From Chaetoderma sp. LZ-2023a (Eukaryota > Mollusca > Caudofoveata > Chaetodermatida > Chaetodermatidae), in NCBI GenBank assembly GCA_034401795.1, contig CM067366.1, positions 67,788,014-67,852,013 of the forward strand: 64,000 bases of DNA, read 5' to 3'. Below are positions 1 through 12,015 of this stretch, in pieces. The notes under the pieces are model-generated. The model had not been told where the DNA came from. It ran no database searches and saw only the letters and a program-made list of their open reading frames with translations. Position 1 is the first letter of the stretch; each line of letters opens with the position of its first letter. Made by a program: the position numbers and the translations under genes.

Positions 1-440
1 CACATATCACATATTGCAATGTAATATGGACCATCACGCATAAAACTAAACTAGCACATCTAAAATCATTACAAAAGCAGGCAATCAAATTATTCGCACA
101 GCCAGCAGAGGGCCAGGATGTCCTTAAAACCGAAAAAATGCTAAAACTTGAAGACATTGGAGCTGTCCAACTATACACTATCTTAAGGGACTACCATAAT
201 GGCAATCTACACTCCTCATTATCAAACCTTTTTAGGAACAACTCCGATATACACTCGCACAACACACGAACTAAGAATAACTTACACCAAACCTATTACA
301 GAACAATGACAGCTACACGAAAACCATCCCACCAAGCAATACAACTCTGGAACAACACAGATATAAATATACGCACACAAATTCTTACACAAAGCTCTTT
401 TACACAAAATATTAAAAAAATAATCTTAGAAAGATACTAA
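1..440 (+). pseudogene. 3' end of a non-LTR retrotransposon reverse transcriptase (family T), cut by the window edge
   Basis: An open frame enters from the left edge (codons from base 3) and runs to a stop at 438-440. It encodes the C-terminal 'thumb' and tail of a LINE-type polyprotein: a stretch around AIKLFAQPAEGQ, then a tail rich in His, Asn and Thr. The same order of residues occurs in the minus-strand protein at 9979-10975 and in the fragment at 28690-28977, so three copies of one family are present. No RNase H follows, which fits the CR1/L2/Jockey-like group; the clade is not resolved. No lesion is visible within this short part, but the catalytic core lies outside the window, so whether the copy is intact is unknown. 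Confidence 0.8.
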
Positions 441-546
441 AAATCCAAACCAATGACATGAATGCAGAAGTCACCACAATGGCAGTACAAAAACAAATAT
501 GTACCCAGTTGCCCGGATAACAACTAGAATGTAAAATACACATCTG

Positions 547-607
547 CAATAATAATAATAATAATAATAATGCATCCGTAATTGTTGATGTGGATGATGC
601 AGTTGTG

Positions 608-641
<34 letters not shown>

Positions 642-687
642 CACCAAGAAATGTTGATACAAATTAGGCCGCATTGCTATATATGAC

Positions 688-751
<64 letters not shown>

Positions 752-793
752 CTGCTGCACCAAGAAATGTTGATACAAATTAGGCCGTATTGT

Positions 794-845
<52 letters not shown>
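547..845 (+). repeat. (AAT)n microsatellites in a tandem module
   Basis: AAT arrays lie at about 547-571, 609-640, 688-750 and 800-845. The spacers at 641-687 and 751-799 are near-identical and both contain GCACCAAGAAATGTTGAT. The array is therefore a tandemly copied module, not independent microsatellites. Confidence 0.9.
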
Positions 846-846
<1 letters not shown>

Positions 847-1014
847 TTGTAAACAAGATATGCATGTGTTTTCCCCCATTCCCATGCGTGTGTGCGTGCG
901 TGCGTGCACACGTGTGCGTATTGTCTTAAATGTATACATGTAAATATTATATTATCTTCACCCATGATCCAACTATCACTGAATTATATGTTTATTATAT
1001 GTTAAATGTAAGGG

Positions 1015-1048
1015 GTCCACCGCTGTATAGGCTCAGCCTTTGGTGGAC
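1015..1048 (+). other. conserved 3'-terminal stem-loop of the family T LINE
   Basis: GTCCACC (1015-1021) pairs perfectly with GGTGGAC (1042-1048). Inside it, AGGC (1029-1032) pairs with GCCT (1036-1039) around a 3-base loop. The minus-strand copy at 8631-8665 has the same two stems with one compensatory base-pair change. Known LINEs use 3' stem-loops for RT recognition; that role here is inference. Confidence 0.65.
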
Positions 1049-1138
1049 TGCCTGTTGTGTAAATGTAAAATCTATGTGTTATATGAAAATAAATAATTTT
1101 GAATCTTGAATCTTGAATCTTGAGAGTTGTTTTGCTTT

Positions 1139-2808
1139 TTACATAATTCCCAATTGCTTTAGAGTTATTTTTACTTTCAAATGCCACTTTTCGTTCGAAG
1201 GACTGGTTGGCTCTTCAGATGGATGATATAGCTGTGTTTCTGGCAGTCTTGTTACGCTCATAATCTGTAGTTTTCTTAGTTTTATTATACTTTTTGTAGG
1301 CTCGCATGTCTGGTCTAGGAGAACCATCAGTTAGTACTGCTGTCTTAGTAGATTTTAAATGCAAAGATTCTTGTCGTTTCAGTGTAATACCATGGACGGA
1401 TTTCATAAAGCTTTTTTTCACGAGTATAATTGTGAGAGCATGATACCTTACATTGACAACGATGATAACAGAGTGTTACAATTATGTATCATCAATGCCA
1501 ACAACAGTAAAAAAATTAATAGAAAATAACAAAAGCTAGATTTACCATATATAGCCATATACCAGCTCCTGTATCATAGTGTTCCATATTCTCGTAGTAA
1601 TTACGACAATCGACATCACAATAAAATTAATTAATCTTCTCTGACTGAAATGTTGATAAGATTTGAATGTCAGTTTTCCCCCAATTGTCAACAAATCCAA
1701 TCCAATTTTATGGTGAGGAAAGTTTTTGTATCATCACACGACAGGGTAGGTGGTCGTATTTCAGAGAGGTTGGTCATATATTCTCGTGGAAACTGTGCTT
1801 AAAGATGTTAGTGCATATGTTGTGGAGCTTGGTGTAGGCATCATCCCATGACAATAGTTATCACTTCGTTCCAGTCTACCTCAGACATGGCCTTTTAAAA
1901 ATGTTCAATGGTGACCTGATTAATTTCTCTACACTTAATTTTTTCATTTTTAAATGGTCTAATGTAGTTTGGTTGTTTTTCAAGGATAAAAATTGGCAGG
2001 TGATCTGATGTGTCTGTTATGGAAATTCCTGAATGTGTTTTGTTGATGAAAATGATATTATTACTGAATATAATATCAATAGCTCTAGCCGAATTCTCAG
2101 TAATTCTGGTTGGCTTAGTTATGTTTGGATAGTAGGAATGTGCATTTAGCAAATTTGTAAAACTTTGTGAATGAGAGCAATCTTGTTCCATCAGGTCAAT
2201 ATCGAAACCACCCATGAGGTAGACTGTTTTGTTTTCTTTTTGAACATCATCTAAGGTGTTTTGCTCCTAATAGATCAATAAATTTTATTTTGTCGCTGTC
2301 TCGTGCACTATAGATAGTGCCTATCATTTTATTTTTACCTTTTTTCTGTTGGGATTTCTATAAATAATGATTCAAAATTTGGGTCCAGAACGGAAAGATC
2401 CTCACGCTCAGTGTACTGAATATTTTCCTTGATGTACATGCCCACACCAACACCCTTTTTAATTTTTCTATGCTACTCAATAAATGTGTACTTTTTTATA
2501 TCTTCAAGGTTAATAGGTGAAGTTGCGTTTAGCCATGTCCCAGTAATTCCAATAATTCCAAATTCATGTGCACTCAGTTCTAAGCGGCAGCTTAACCTGT
2601 CAATGTTCTTCAGGAGTGATCGCATGTTGGCATGTAAGAGTGAGAAGGTGACTTGTTCCTTGAATGCTATTAAATTGTCATTGAATGTTTTTTGCAGGAT
2701 GTAGTCACATGATGGTGGCATTATGTTTAGGTCCTCCTCTGCTTCGGTGTTGTAGGCATTTTCTTGCGACGGAGGGCCGCATGAGCCATTTTCTTCTCGC
2801 AAAACCAA
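1139..2808 (-). pseudogene. endonuclease region of a non-LTR retrotransposon, broken
   Basis: Read on the minus strand, 2808-2473 encodes the start of an exonuclease-endonuclease-phosphatase (EEP) domain with LLHANMRSL and GITGTWLN. 2215-1895 encodes its end with GGFDIDLM and SDHLPIF. 1890-1139 continues, in changing frames, into the linker before the reverse transcriptase. Key residues are lost: the usual ETWL Glu is Gly, and the usual GDFN motif reads GGFD. Several frameshifts separate the parts. No reverse transcriptase follows, so this is a dead, 3'-truncated copy. The clade (CR1/Jockey-like) is inferred from motif style. Confidence 0.7.
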
Positions 2809-4056
2809 CTTGTTGGCCTGCGTGAGGCATTAATTTATATTAAATTAATTAGCTGCGTTAGGGTGTCTCCCTTGCATGGGTACCTATTGTATAATTAAGG
2901 ATATGATAGGTATCTTCGGTGAGATATAACAACAGTCAGTCTGTTACGTCTCATTAATGTTGTACTTACTTGACGATCTAATAGTGTCGGCAGTATAAAC
3001 TTCTCATAAGCCGGTTCTCGACTCGCCAGCATTATGTCTTTTTTATAACTTCTAGTTAGACACCATGCAGCATCAAACCGGCTACACCAACAGCCAAGAT
3101 GATACAGTGGTGTTCACTGTAGGCGACAATTGTCGCCTGGCCCCATGGGAACAATGTCGCTTCCACGACCCTGTTGGTCAGACTTTGTGGTCTCCAGTGC
3201 CGTGCTCATCCCTTCCTCAGCAATCCCTGAGGCCGGCTAACCAGCATCGTCGGGCTGGCGGTGAAACGCCAGATTCCGAGGAGGAGCTTGACAGGTGCTG
3301 TGGCGCCAGAGCTACACATATGTCTTGCACACAACCAGGGGTGCCGGAAGCATGGGGGAAGCGGGGGCAGCTGCCCCCATTGCTCTTTGACCAGGGGGGC
3401 AGCAGGGGCAGCTGTACCCTTCACCCATTTCTATGCGAAAAATTTGTAAACATTAGTTTAGAACTTTAAAATGATTCAGAGCAGACTGAGCAGTTGTTTT
3501 AAAGTTCGGTTGTTTTGACATTAACACAAGTCCATAAAGTAATATGGGAGTGCTTCTAGGCCGGATATATCTATTCTTACGTCGTGCAGACTGATGATAA
3601 CCATAGGAATCGTTTTAGATTAATGATGATAACTCATGACTGAGTAGCCTTAATGACGAATCAAATCATCAATGCAAATGCTATTTATGGAATGGCAGTT
3701 ACATGCGACATATTGACTTTTATTATGTATAAACGTTTAATGTATCTTTGCAAGTAAAGGTAAGATGCATAATCATAGGCTATTTGAATTTTAATACTGG
3801 TTCACGTTCCGTTAATGCCTTGCTTAGTGGGTAGAATAGAATATATATGCGACAATGGGCAGCTGGGTGCAGAAATGTGGAAAGACTACAACAAGGGATA
3901 ATATAATTAACAGCAACTCCCAAAATCAAGTTTTTAATTAACGTGTGAAGCATATTTGTATACACATGGCTGAAGTGTGAAGTCAGTGAGGGTATTTGAG
4001 GAATGGGTCTATGTCCCTCCCGCCATCCCCCCTCCACCATCACCCCTTCCGCTCGC
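2809..4056. other. unassigned intergenic stretch
   Basis: I see no domain, splice-bounded exon or clear transposon end. A perfect palindrome AGGCGACAATTGTCGCCT lies at about 3122-3139. A 134-codon open frame at 3065-3469 has no recognisable domain and ends in Gly/Gln/Leu-rich low-complexity sequence, so it is not called. Confidence 0.4.
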
Positions 4057-4135
4057 ACACACACATGCACGCACTCACTCACGCATGCACACACGCATGC
4101 ACGCACGCACATACACACGCACGCACACATGCAGA
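4057..4135. repeat. CA/GCAC-rich microsatellite
   Basis: Imperfect run of CACA, CGCA and TGCA units. A related shorter run follows the TTTA array at about 5570-5645. Confidence 0.85.
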
Positions 4136-5407
4136 ATGGGAGGAGGGTATGGATAGGGCCTTCCTCGGAAGAATGTAAAGATTAAATGCACTTAGAAGCT
4201 ATCTATATCTCCTACATCTCTAAGTAATAAATATCATCCTCTCGGATTTTTTAATACTGTACTATTTATATGAGTATGAGCCCCATTCACACCCCTACCA
4301 AATCGTACGGTCGAGTTCTAACCATAAAAGATGATGCCACCATCCCCACGAAAACAAAATCAGACATTTGAAGGCCCCCTTTGAATAGCCTGGGCCAAAT
4401 GTACCTCTGACATCCACAAGCCAGTATGGCTAAGTAAGAGGCTGCGAAATCATAATTTAAATCACTTATTCTATGCACACTAGCTGTTGAATAGTTTGTG
4501 TTACTAATTTGAGATAACGGTGTTGATATCTCATTTGTTTATTCACCCAACATCTGTCCATCTTATTCTTTATGCTAGTCGTTAAAAACTGCTGGGCAGG
4601 AAGGATCCATAAGGTCAGATTCATGGTTAGTCCCGCGAAGTTACTTGCACTATTTTAAAAATTGGATTTAAAGACATGTGAAACTGCTTGACATGAAACT
4701 CAAGAAACTGCATGGTCTTCATCGAAGGCAAGAACTGAACAAACCTTGGTCACATGTTTAACATGATTGGTAGATTTGTCTTGTATAACCTAGTTTTCAC
4801 AAAATATCACTTTTCCTCTGAACCCCGCTGAAGGAATTGGGCCACAATTTAGCAAATATAATTATGAACTAAGGTCCAATCAAATATTTTCAATGCAAAC
4901 TGTGCAGGCCCGCCATGCAGATACATGCACGAATGCACGCACACTCAACGTGTTCATCTGACACAACCCCATTCGTATCTCGCAAGATCTCCTTCGATAT
5001 GAGATCGAGAAAAGTATATTCTCGAAGAAGCCACACCTCTGTTTTTAGATTGACACAACCCATCCACTCGCTCGTTCACAATGTAAATTGGGAATAGGTT
5101 AAATTGACCAGAGAAAATACATAAGTTCTTCGTTTAACATTACTCTAACATTTATATGTGAGTCATAAGAAACTCAGAATGCATGAAATCGATTCTTAGA
5201 GCCTGCACCTTTCAATGTTTTTTCTTGCGGTGGTTAGGTGGATCCCTGAGCCCTCTACTCTGAGAGGGAGTGGGTGGGTGAATGGGTGGGGCGGGGGTGG
5301 GGGATACCCATTTCATATCTTCCTCCAGACAATGCCATCAAGTGTACCCTTTTTGTGGAACCTGCCCCCGCCCCTCAAATTTTCTCCCGGCGGGGCAAAT
5401 AACAAGT
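4136..5407. other. unassigned intergenic stretch
   Basis: No coding signal, transposon end or RNA gene recognised. Short open frames here lack domains and splice context. Confidence 0.4.
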
Positions 5408-5556
<149 letters not shown>

Positions 5557-5699
5557 CGTGCGTACAGTCAGACACACACGGATGCACATGCACGCATGCA
5601 CACACAAATACACTCACTCACTCAAACATGCACGCAAGCAAGCACGCTTAATTGATGACGGACTGTGTGTACTTGTTGTACGAATTGTATGTATGTCTT

Positions 5700-5780
5700 T
5701 ACTATTTAATAACAGGCTATTGAATGTTTTTGAAACTAATTTGACTGAACTTTGTTGTTGCCATCGGCAGCGAAGTGTGG
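5700..5780 (+). repeat. half copy of the M2 hairpin element
   Basis: Contains GAAACTAATTTGACTG and a degenerate GTTGCC..GGCAG centre like the left arm of the M2 palindrome; the right arm is missing. Text after it (about 5780-5840) resembles the flank of the full copy near 44290. Confidence 0.55.
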
Positions 5781-6100
5781 GTGGTGCTTAGCTACAGATG
5801 GGATGGACAGAGGTAAAACTGGATTCCTCCATTCAATTTGAAACACGCCGACATCATATTATTAGTTATTGGTAAACCTCAACATATCATAAAATGATTC
5901 GGTCGAGTTCTCCACCACCAGCATCAGTGTAATATTAAGGGATGCCACGTAACAGTCACACGCAATCCGAAACAAATTTTATACAAATTATACAATAGGC
6001 CTACACCAATTCAATTAATCAATCATCAAACTATTCATAATAGTCTCCCCCATCGCATCGCTTTTAGCAAAATATCTATAGGTGCGAAACAACCCACTCT

Positions 6101-8371
6101 ATGGGGCGAATTGCAATGCAATTCATGGAACAAATAATAAGCAAGCCAACTCGAGGGCGTGGATCCAACAAACCCTCAATTTTAGACCTATTGTTCACCA
6201 ATTACCCTGACCTAGTAGATGATATCCACCATGCTGCACCTCTTGGTAAAAGCGACCATACTGTAATTGAAACAACCATCCACCTAGATGGAGACACCAA
6301 TGCCAAACCAAAAACTAGATTCTGCTATGACAGAGGTAACTACGAAACTATGGCAGCATCGATGAACTTAAACTGGACGAAACAACTAGAATGTTGTATA
6401 GACATTGACCATATGTATGATACAATCTGTAGAAAATGTCTGGCAGCTGAGAAGATATACGTCCCGGTGAGAAAAATAAAAAATAAGAAACACAAATTTC
6501 CCCTTGATAGGACTACAAGATCTAAGATAAATAAAAAGAAGCGACTCTGAAAAAAATACTTAGAAAACAATAGTCAGACCACATATGAAGAATACTGCCG
6601 GAAAAGAAACCAGGTCCGACAGACTACCAGAAAGGCACTGAAACTATACGAAAAGAATATCTCCAAAAGTGCCAAGAATAACCCAAATTTTTTTGGGAAT
6701 TATGTCCAATCCAAGACGAATGTGAGGTCTGGAATCCCAGATTTACAAGTACCTGGCAACGCTGAAGAGATAAAATTCACAAATGATGACAATGAGAAAG
6801 TAGAAGTTTTAGCAGAATATTTCCAATCTGTATATACAATAGAACCAGATGGTGAAGCTCCATCACTCCCTAGTAGGAATTACCAGAATCAAATAACCTC
6901 TGTATGCATCACACCTGACATTGTAAACAATAAACTGTCCAAAATTAAAACCTCTAAATCTCCAGAACCTGACAAAATCCACCCCAGATTATTATATGAG
7001 TTACGTAATGTTCTTAGTAACCCAGTATCCACTCTCTTTAATGCATCATTAGATTTAGGCAAAATACCACAAAGTTGGGCTAATGCTAATATCTCTACTA
7101 TCTTTAAAAAAAGTGACAAACGAAAGCCTGATAACTACCGCCCTATCAGTCTCACTTCAGTGGTGTGCAAAGTAATGGAATCAGTTGTTAAAGTCTCAAT
7201 TATGAAACACCTAACCAACAACTGTATACTGTCAGATAACCAATTTGGCTTTATAAGTGGCCGGTCTACTGTGCTTCAGCTATTAACAGTACTACAAAAA
7301 TGGTTGGCGGCATTGGATAATGGAGGGGTGGTCGATGGCATCTACTTTGACTTTATGAAAGCATTTGATAAAGTCCCCCACAAATGTCTACTTAAAAAAA
7401 CTAACCGCATATGGCATTGACCAAAAACTATTAAAGTGGATCCAATCATTTCTAATCGGGAGGAAGCAACAGGTTGTCATTAATGGAACATACTCCAAAT
7501 TACTAAATGTGACCAGCGGCATACCACAATGCTCAGTCCTTGGCCCACTTCTCTTTACATTGTGCATAAATGATTTGCCTGATGCAATTAAGTGTGGCTC
7601 AGAAATCGTCTTGTTTGCTGATGATACAAACTATTCAAATCAATTCTTAATCAACCAGATTGTGATACGCTGCATTCCTAAAACTCCATCCAGACAGATG
7701 TAAAAGTATGAGAATTTCTTCAAGAACCACAGTTCCCCATGTCTACACAATGGACTCTAACCACTATATTCCAGGGTATTCCCCCACCGAAGACACTGGG
7801 GTCTTAATTGATGAAAAATTAAGTGTCAACCAACACGTAAATGAAAAAATAAACAAAGCCAATCAAATCATGGGATTAATTAGACACACGTCGAACTACA
7901 TAGATAAAGACAATTTTAAGCACCTCTTTAAATCCCTTGTCAGGCCTCATATCGAATATGCAAATGTTGTCTGGGCGCCTTTCCTAAAAAAACCATGTAA
8001 ATGCGATTGAAAATGTTCAAAGGTGTGCCACAAAACTTATCCCAGGTATGCATAACCTACCATACAATGAAAGACTAAAAGAACTCAACTTACCAACTCT
8101 CACATTCAGAAGACTGCGAGGTGATATGATTGAGATAAATAAAATACTTCACAACAAATATGATCAACCTCCATCAAACCTTATCAATCTTTTTGACAAT
8201 AACAGTATTGCAAGAGATCATAGCCTAAATATTCAGAAAATCAGTGCTAGGTTAAATATCAGAAAGTTTTCATTTCAATTGTGCTGCACAGACCAATGGA
8301 ACAAACTACCCGAACACATTGTCAATGCACCTTCTATTAACTCTTTTAAATCCAGATTAGACAAACTATGA
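6101..8371 (+). pseudogene. CR1/Jockey-type non-LTR retrotransposon, EN-RT remnant
   Basis: Open segments in changing frames give, in order: the end of the EEP endonuclease (6101-6550, with GKSDHTVIE); RT fingers and palm (6722-7420, with NYRPISLTS and FDFMKAFDKVPH); the second half of the palm (7365-7703, with GIPQCSVLGPLLF and FADDT); the thumb (7708-8010); and a C-terminal domain (8048-8371) with LPYNERLKELNLPTL. The last two are typical of CR1-like proteins. At least five lesions are visible: a stop after 6550, a frameshift near 7400, a degraded part near 7640-7710, a frameshift near 8000, and GIPQG changed to GIPQC. It is an inactive copy; its 3' end abuts the tail of the minus-strand family T LINE near 8545. 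Confidence 0.85.
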
Positions 8372-8630
8372 GCAAACATCCACTGCTATTTAACTTTGAA
8401 TCTGATCCAATCTTTCATCCCACTTGCTTTAAAGAATTACTAACAAATCATGAATGTGATGACAACCTACAACTGAATCAGCCATCCAGTATATGCAGCC
8501 CAGAACTGACGCCAGAGGCGATTTGATGCCTTCGGTCAGCAGATTCAAGATTTCAGGATTCAAGATTCAAGATTCAAGATTATTTATTCAATAATTCCAA
8601 GATAAACAAATTCACAAATCATACCAGGTT

Positions 8631-8665
8631 GTCCGCCTAAGGCAGTGCCTATTGTTATGGCGGAC
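8631..8665 (-). other. 3'-terminal stem-loop of the family T LINE, second copy
   Basis: GTCCGCC (8631-8637) pairs with GGCGGAC (8659-8665); an inner AGGC/GCCT stem lies between. Compared with 1015-1048, one A-T pair is replaced by G-C on both sides of the stem. Confidence 0.65.
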
Positions 8666-8837
8666 ACCTTACACACATATATACATGTATATATAAATTA
8701 GACAACACAGTGCTTACACAAACAATTATAAATTCAGACATTACATTTACTACTTCCTCATTAACCCTTTGACCCTTGATCCACATAAACAGTTTAAATT
8801 TCAAGGAGGAAATATGTCAATTCGCGGGTCAAGAGGA

Positions 8838-8949
8838 GACCACCCTCCCCACACCCCCAGCACCCTCCCACGCCCACACACCCCACTCCAACCCCACCCA
8901 CCCCCACACACACAACCCCCCTTCCCCACCCCCCACCCCCCCCCCCCCG
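8838..8949. repeat. C-rich / (CCCACA)-like low-complexity tract
   Basis: Almost pure C/A with C runs up to about 10; it creates Pro/His-rich false open frames. Confidence 0.9.
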
Positions 8950-9094
8950 AGTTCACCACCGGTTCAATTATCTTGTCAGAGTCATTACAGTGGAAAGGAA
9001 AACTCCAGGAGTGGGCCTCTCTCAGCCCGTGAACCAACATATAATACTGTAACAGGGTGTGTGTAAGAGTTAGTCACTTGGGTTATTATAATTC

Positions 9095-9095
<1 letters not shown>

Positions 9096-9138
<43 letters not shown>
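9096..9138. repeat. (TTA)n microsatellite
   Basis: About 14 TTA units inside the minus-strand LINE 3' UTR. Confidence 0.95.
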
Positions 9139-9478
9139 TTGCGATACATATGGGTAGTAAATAAGGACAAGACAGTTACGTAACAGACAAGCACAGAACA
9201 TAGTCAAGTTCAATAATATACATGGATGTCTATGATTATAGATACAACAATAAACATTTATGTATTTTTGGGGAGAGTACTTTTACTTATAATGATGATA
9301 TACTGTTTACAGGATGCTGGCTAATGGGGAGCATCCTTGGACAAGGGAAGGGGGATGGAGGGGAGGGGTGCTCATTCCCCTGCTCGTCCTGTAGTTTGTT
9401 ACTATGGTAATTGAAATTATTATTGGATATAATAGCAAGTGGAATCATCTAGTCATAATTCTAGTAGCAGTAGCAATA

Positions 9479-9680
<202 letters not shown>

Positions 9681-9978
9681 TGGTAGCAGTAGTAGCAGTA
9701 GTAGCAGCAGAAGTTGCATCAGCAGTAGTAGCAGGTCAATAGTTTTTTAAAAACAAGAAAAGAAGCATGTTATATAGATAGAACAAATTTTCAGTCAAAT
9801 ACTATAAACTTATTTGGACCGATAGACATTGCTGTCCTATTAGACAACAATGTCTTAGGATACATTTATGCACGAGTATAAAACAGCATTTTTTACCTTG
9901 TTTTGTAGACGAGTCAGGCCATTTTTTAGCTGTACTGCATGAATTACATAGTACTAGTATGTGTTAATCAAGTAGTTT

Positions 9979-10975
9979 TTATTGTTTTCTTGCACAATTT
10001 TGTTGATCAAATTTTCTCACGTGTTTCCTGTTTTGTGTTGTTCCACATAACTTAGTGGCTGCAAATGATATTCGGTGTTTTCCTATGTCTGTCCGTGTGT
10101 ATTGTTCATGTAGTTTGTGTCTGCTTCTAGTGTTATGTTGGTGGATGTTAATATTGTTTATAAAGAAGGGGGCTATAGATTTGGGTAAAGTGTTGTGGTG
10201 GAAGTCTTTGACAATAGTTAGCATTTGAGATTTTCCTATGTCGGTGAGCTTAAGCAATTTTTCTGCTTTGAACATGTTTTGGCCCTCTGCTGGCTCAGAA
10301 AACAGTTTGATGCTCTTTTTTTTTTGGAGACTTTGAATTTTGGATATTCTGTTTTTGTAGGTGTTAGTCCAAACAGCGTTGCAGTAAGTGAGGTGCGGGA
10401 GGATCAAGGTGCTGTACAGTGTTTTAACTGTGGCCTGTGTCATATATGGTTTTAGTCTTTGGATGACACCTATTCCTCTTGCTACTTTTGCAGTAACTGT
10501 TTCGATTTGTTTGGCCCAGGTCAAGTTTTTATCTAAATATACTCCTAGGAACTTTGCATAAGGGGCCTCTTCAATTTCCTTATTGCTAATGTACAATTTT
10601 GGAACCTCTTTATTTATTAATTCTCTAGATTTTAAAAATAACATATAGTTTGTTTTATCCACATTTAATGATAATTTATTTGGTGAAAACCAGTTAGTAA
10701 TTTCTTCCATTTCCTTATTTACATTTTTATATAATGTAGCTATGTCTTCGTCAGAGCAAAAGGCATTGGTGTCATCAGCAAATAGTATTAGTGACATATG
10801 TTTGCATATGTTAGGCAGATCGTTCATATACAAGAGGAACAGCAGAGGGCCAAGGATGGACCCCTGAGGGACACCGCAAGTTAGTCTCCTATTTTCAGAG
10901 CAAAGTTGCATTGAATTGCACACATTGCGTTCTGTCACTTAGATAACTTTCAAACCAGATGAGTGCACTTAATTA
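9979..10975 (-). pseudogene. reverse transcriptase of the family T LINE, 5'-truncated
   Basis: Minus-strand frame of about 319 codons starting mid-palm: GVPQGSILGPLLF, then the catalytic FADDT, then LGVYLDKNLTW, a thumb with LTYCNAVWTN and the tail domain seen at 1-440. Upstream, 10975-10939 still encodes WFESYLSDRTQC in another frame, so a frameshift lies near 10920-10940. Beyond 10975 the homology stops, which is the 5' truncation usual for LINE insertions. The downstream part is open to its stop at 9979-9981. It lacks fingers and endonuclease and cannot move itself. Confidence 0.85.
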
Positions 10976-11328
10976 GAGGAGTCATGTGAGTTCATGTGAG
11001 AAAAGGCCTGGGGCAAACCGACCCCGGCGCGAAACGATCTGTTATCCCCCTTTGAGCCACGCAGCACTCGGTGTTGATACTGAGTGCGATGTTGCAGGCT
11101 ATGCGTTATGGCAATGCTTCTTTCACTTTCAGGTTACGATATAGTCATTTGCTGCGGACCTATCCTTATTGTGTTCCCCACTTTCTTCTAGATTAGAGAA
11201 GCTTATTGCCATTGGAGCTTATAACCAATGAAATTCTAATATACGACTTCCAAGCAAGACGAAAATTTGACATCCATTTAGGTGTTCAAGGACAACACGT
11301 TTTGTAATTTACTTTTGAGATCGGCACC
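10976..11328 (+). promoter_or_regulatory. likely 5' flank and 5' UTR of the small mitochondrial-protein gene
   Basis: Repeat-poor sequence between the truncated LINE and the ATG at 11329, locally more GC- and CpG-rich than its surroundings (about 11020-11100). No TATA box is evident. A short palindrome (ACTCGG..TACTGAGT) lies near 11070-11090. A promoter role is inferred only from position. Confidence 0.35.
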
Positions 11329-11374
11329 ATGTCGTTGCAGAAAATTGGACAAGCGGCTATACGGATACGACCAG
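11329..11374 (+). CDS. small mitochondrial-type membrane protein, coding exon 1 of 3 (presequence)
   Basis: The ATG at 11329-11331 lies in a good start context (GGCACCATGT). It opens 15 codons plus one base, ending at a GTTAGT donor (11375). The peptide begins MSLQKIGQAAIRIRP: Arg/Lys-rich, no acidic residue and amphipathic, as expected for a mitochondrial import signal. The one leftover base joins the two-base start of exon 2 at 31657 to make a GCG codon, so the frame is kept across a 20,282-bp intron. No other exon between them is needed. The start is set by the ATG, its context and the presequence; 5' UTR exons cannot be excluded. Confidence 0.7.
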
Positions 11375-11930
11375 GTTAGTTTAGTCGTAATTCATGTTTC
11401 AAACATCGCATGTGTTCATAAATTCCAATAAACATAAAATGTTACCAGTTTGCGTAACAGTTTTCAACATCATCATCATCTGGTACGACGTTGGAGGCCA
11501 GGAGTGAGTCAGGAAGGAACATGTTCGGCGAACGTTCACCTATTTATCTTCGCTGTTTGTGGCAAACTATATTTGCCTTCCTAAATGAGTTGCCACGCGT
11601 AACTTCGACGAGACGTCACATGATAGTTATGAGGGTTAACTGTCAGATCCGATGCATTATGATGTCATTTATTGCATCATAATGAATATCAGGGTCTCGG
11701 AAACAATCTACAAGCATATACATATTTGGTAAGACTAACATAATACTAATATCGCTAAGAACGCATTGGTATGCATTATTTATGGTTAAATTGACAATCA
11801 ATGTATCAATTGACGTATATTTTTCTGCCATTTTGGGTTTCATAGCAAATCATGGCAAGTCACCTATAAAGTTGTTCGCCTCGCCACAAAACGTTCGCCA
11901 CGAACAGCTTGTTCAGGAGGGCAAACGTAC

Positions 11931-12015
11931 CACTAGGCTTGCATGATATTGTCCTAGGAGGTATCGCGATATACTGTGCTGAGAAAATTGGGGTATTTCA
12001 ATATATCGTATAGCC
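11931..12015 (+). repeat. direct-repeat copy 1 of a CTAGGCTTGCA sequence
   Basis: About 80 bp containing TCCTAGGAGGTAT and GATATA runs, repeated at 16250-16333 in the same orientation. The second copy is interrupted by a DIRS left end at 16334. The parent element is not identified. Confidence 0.7.

Larger units (their letters stand above)
441..1123 (+). mobile_element. 3' UTR and tail of the family T LINE
   Basis: Non-coding sequence between the RT stop and a terminal (GAATCTT)n run at 1101-1123. It holds (AAT)n arrays, a GT/GC-rich stretch near 890-920, a stem-loop at 1015-1048 and an A/T-rich segment before the tail. The same order (stop, trinucleotide arrays, stem-loop, GAATCTT tail) occurs on the minus strand at 8545-9978, which is why I assign it to the LINE rather than to host DNA. 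Confidence 0.6.

Noticed and set aside
547..845. CRISPR-like regular array
   Set aside because: Simple AAT microsatellites with one duplicated spacer, in a eukaryotic LINE 3' UTR.
3065..3469. 134-codon ORF with an ATG and compositionally unusual text
   Set aside because: No domain, no homologous second copy in the window, low-complexity C-terminal half and overlapping ORFs on both strands; cannot be told from chance.
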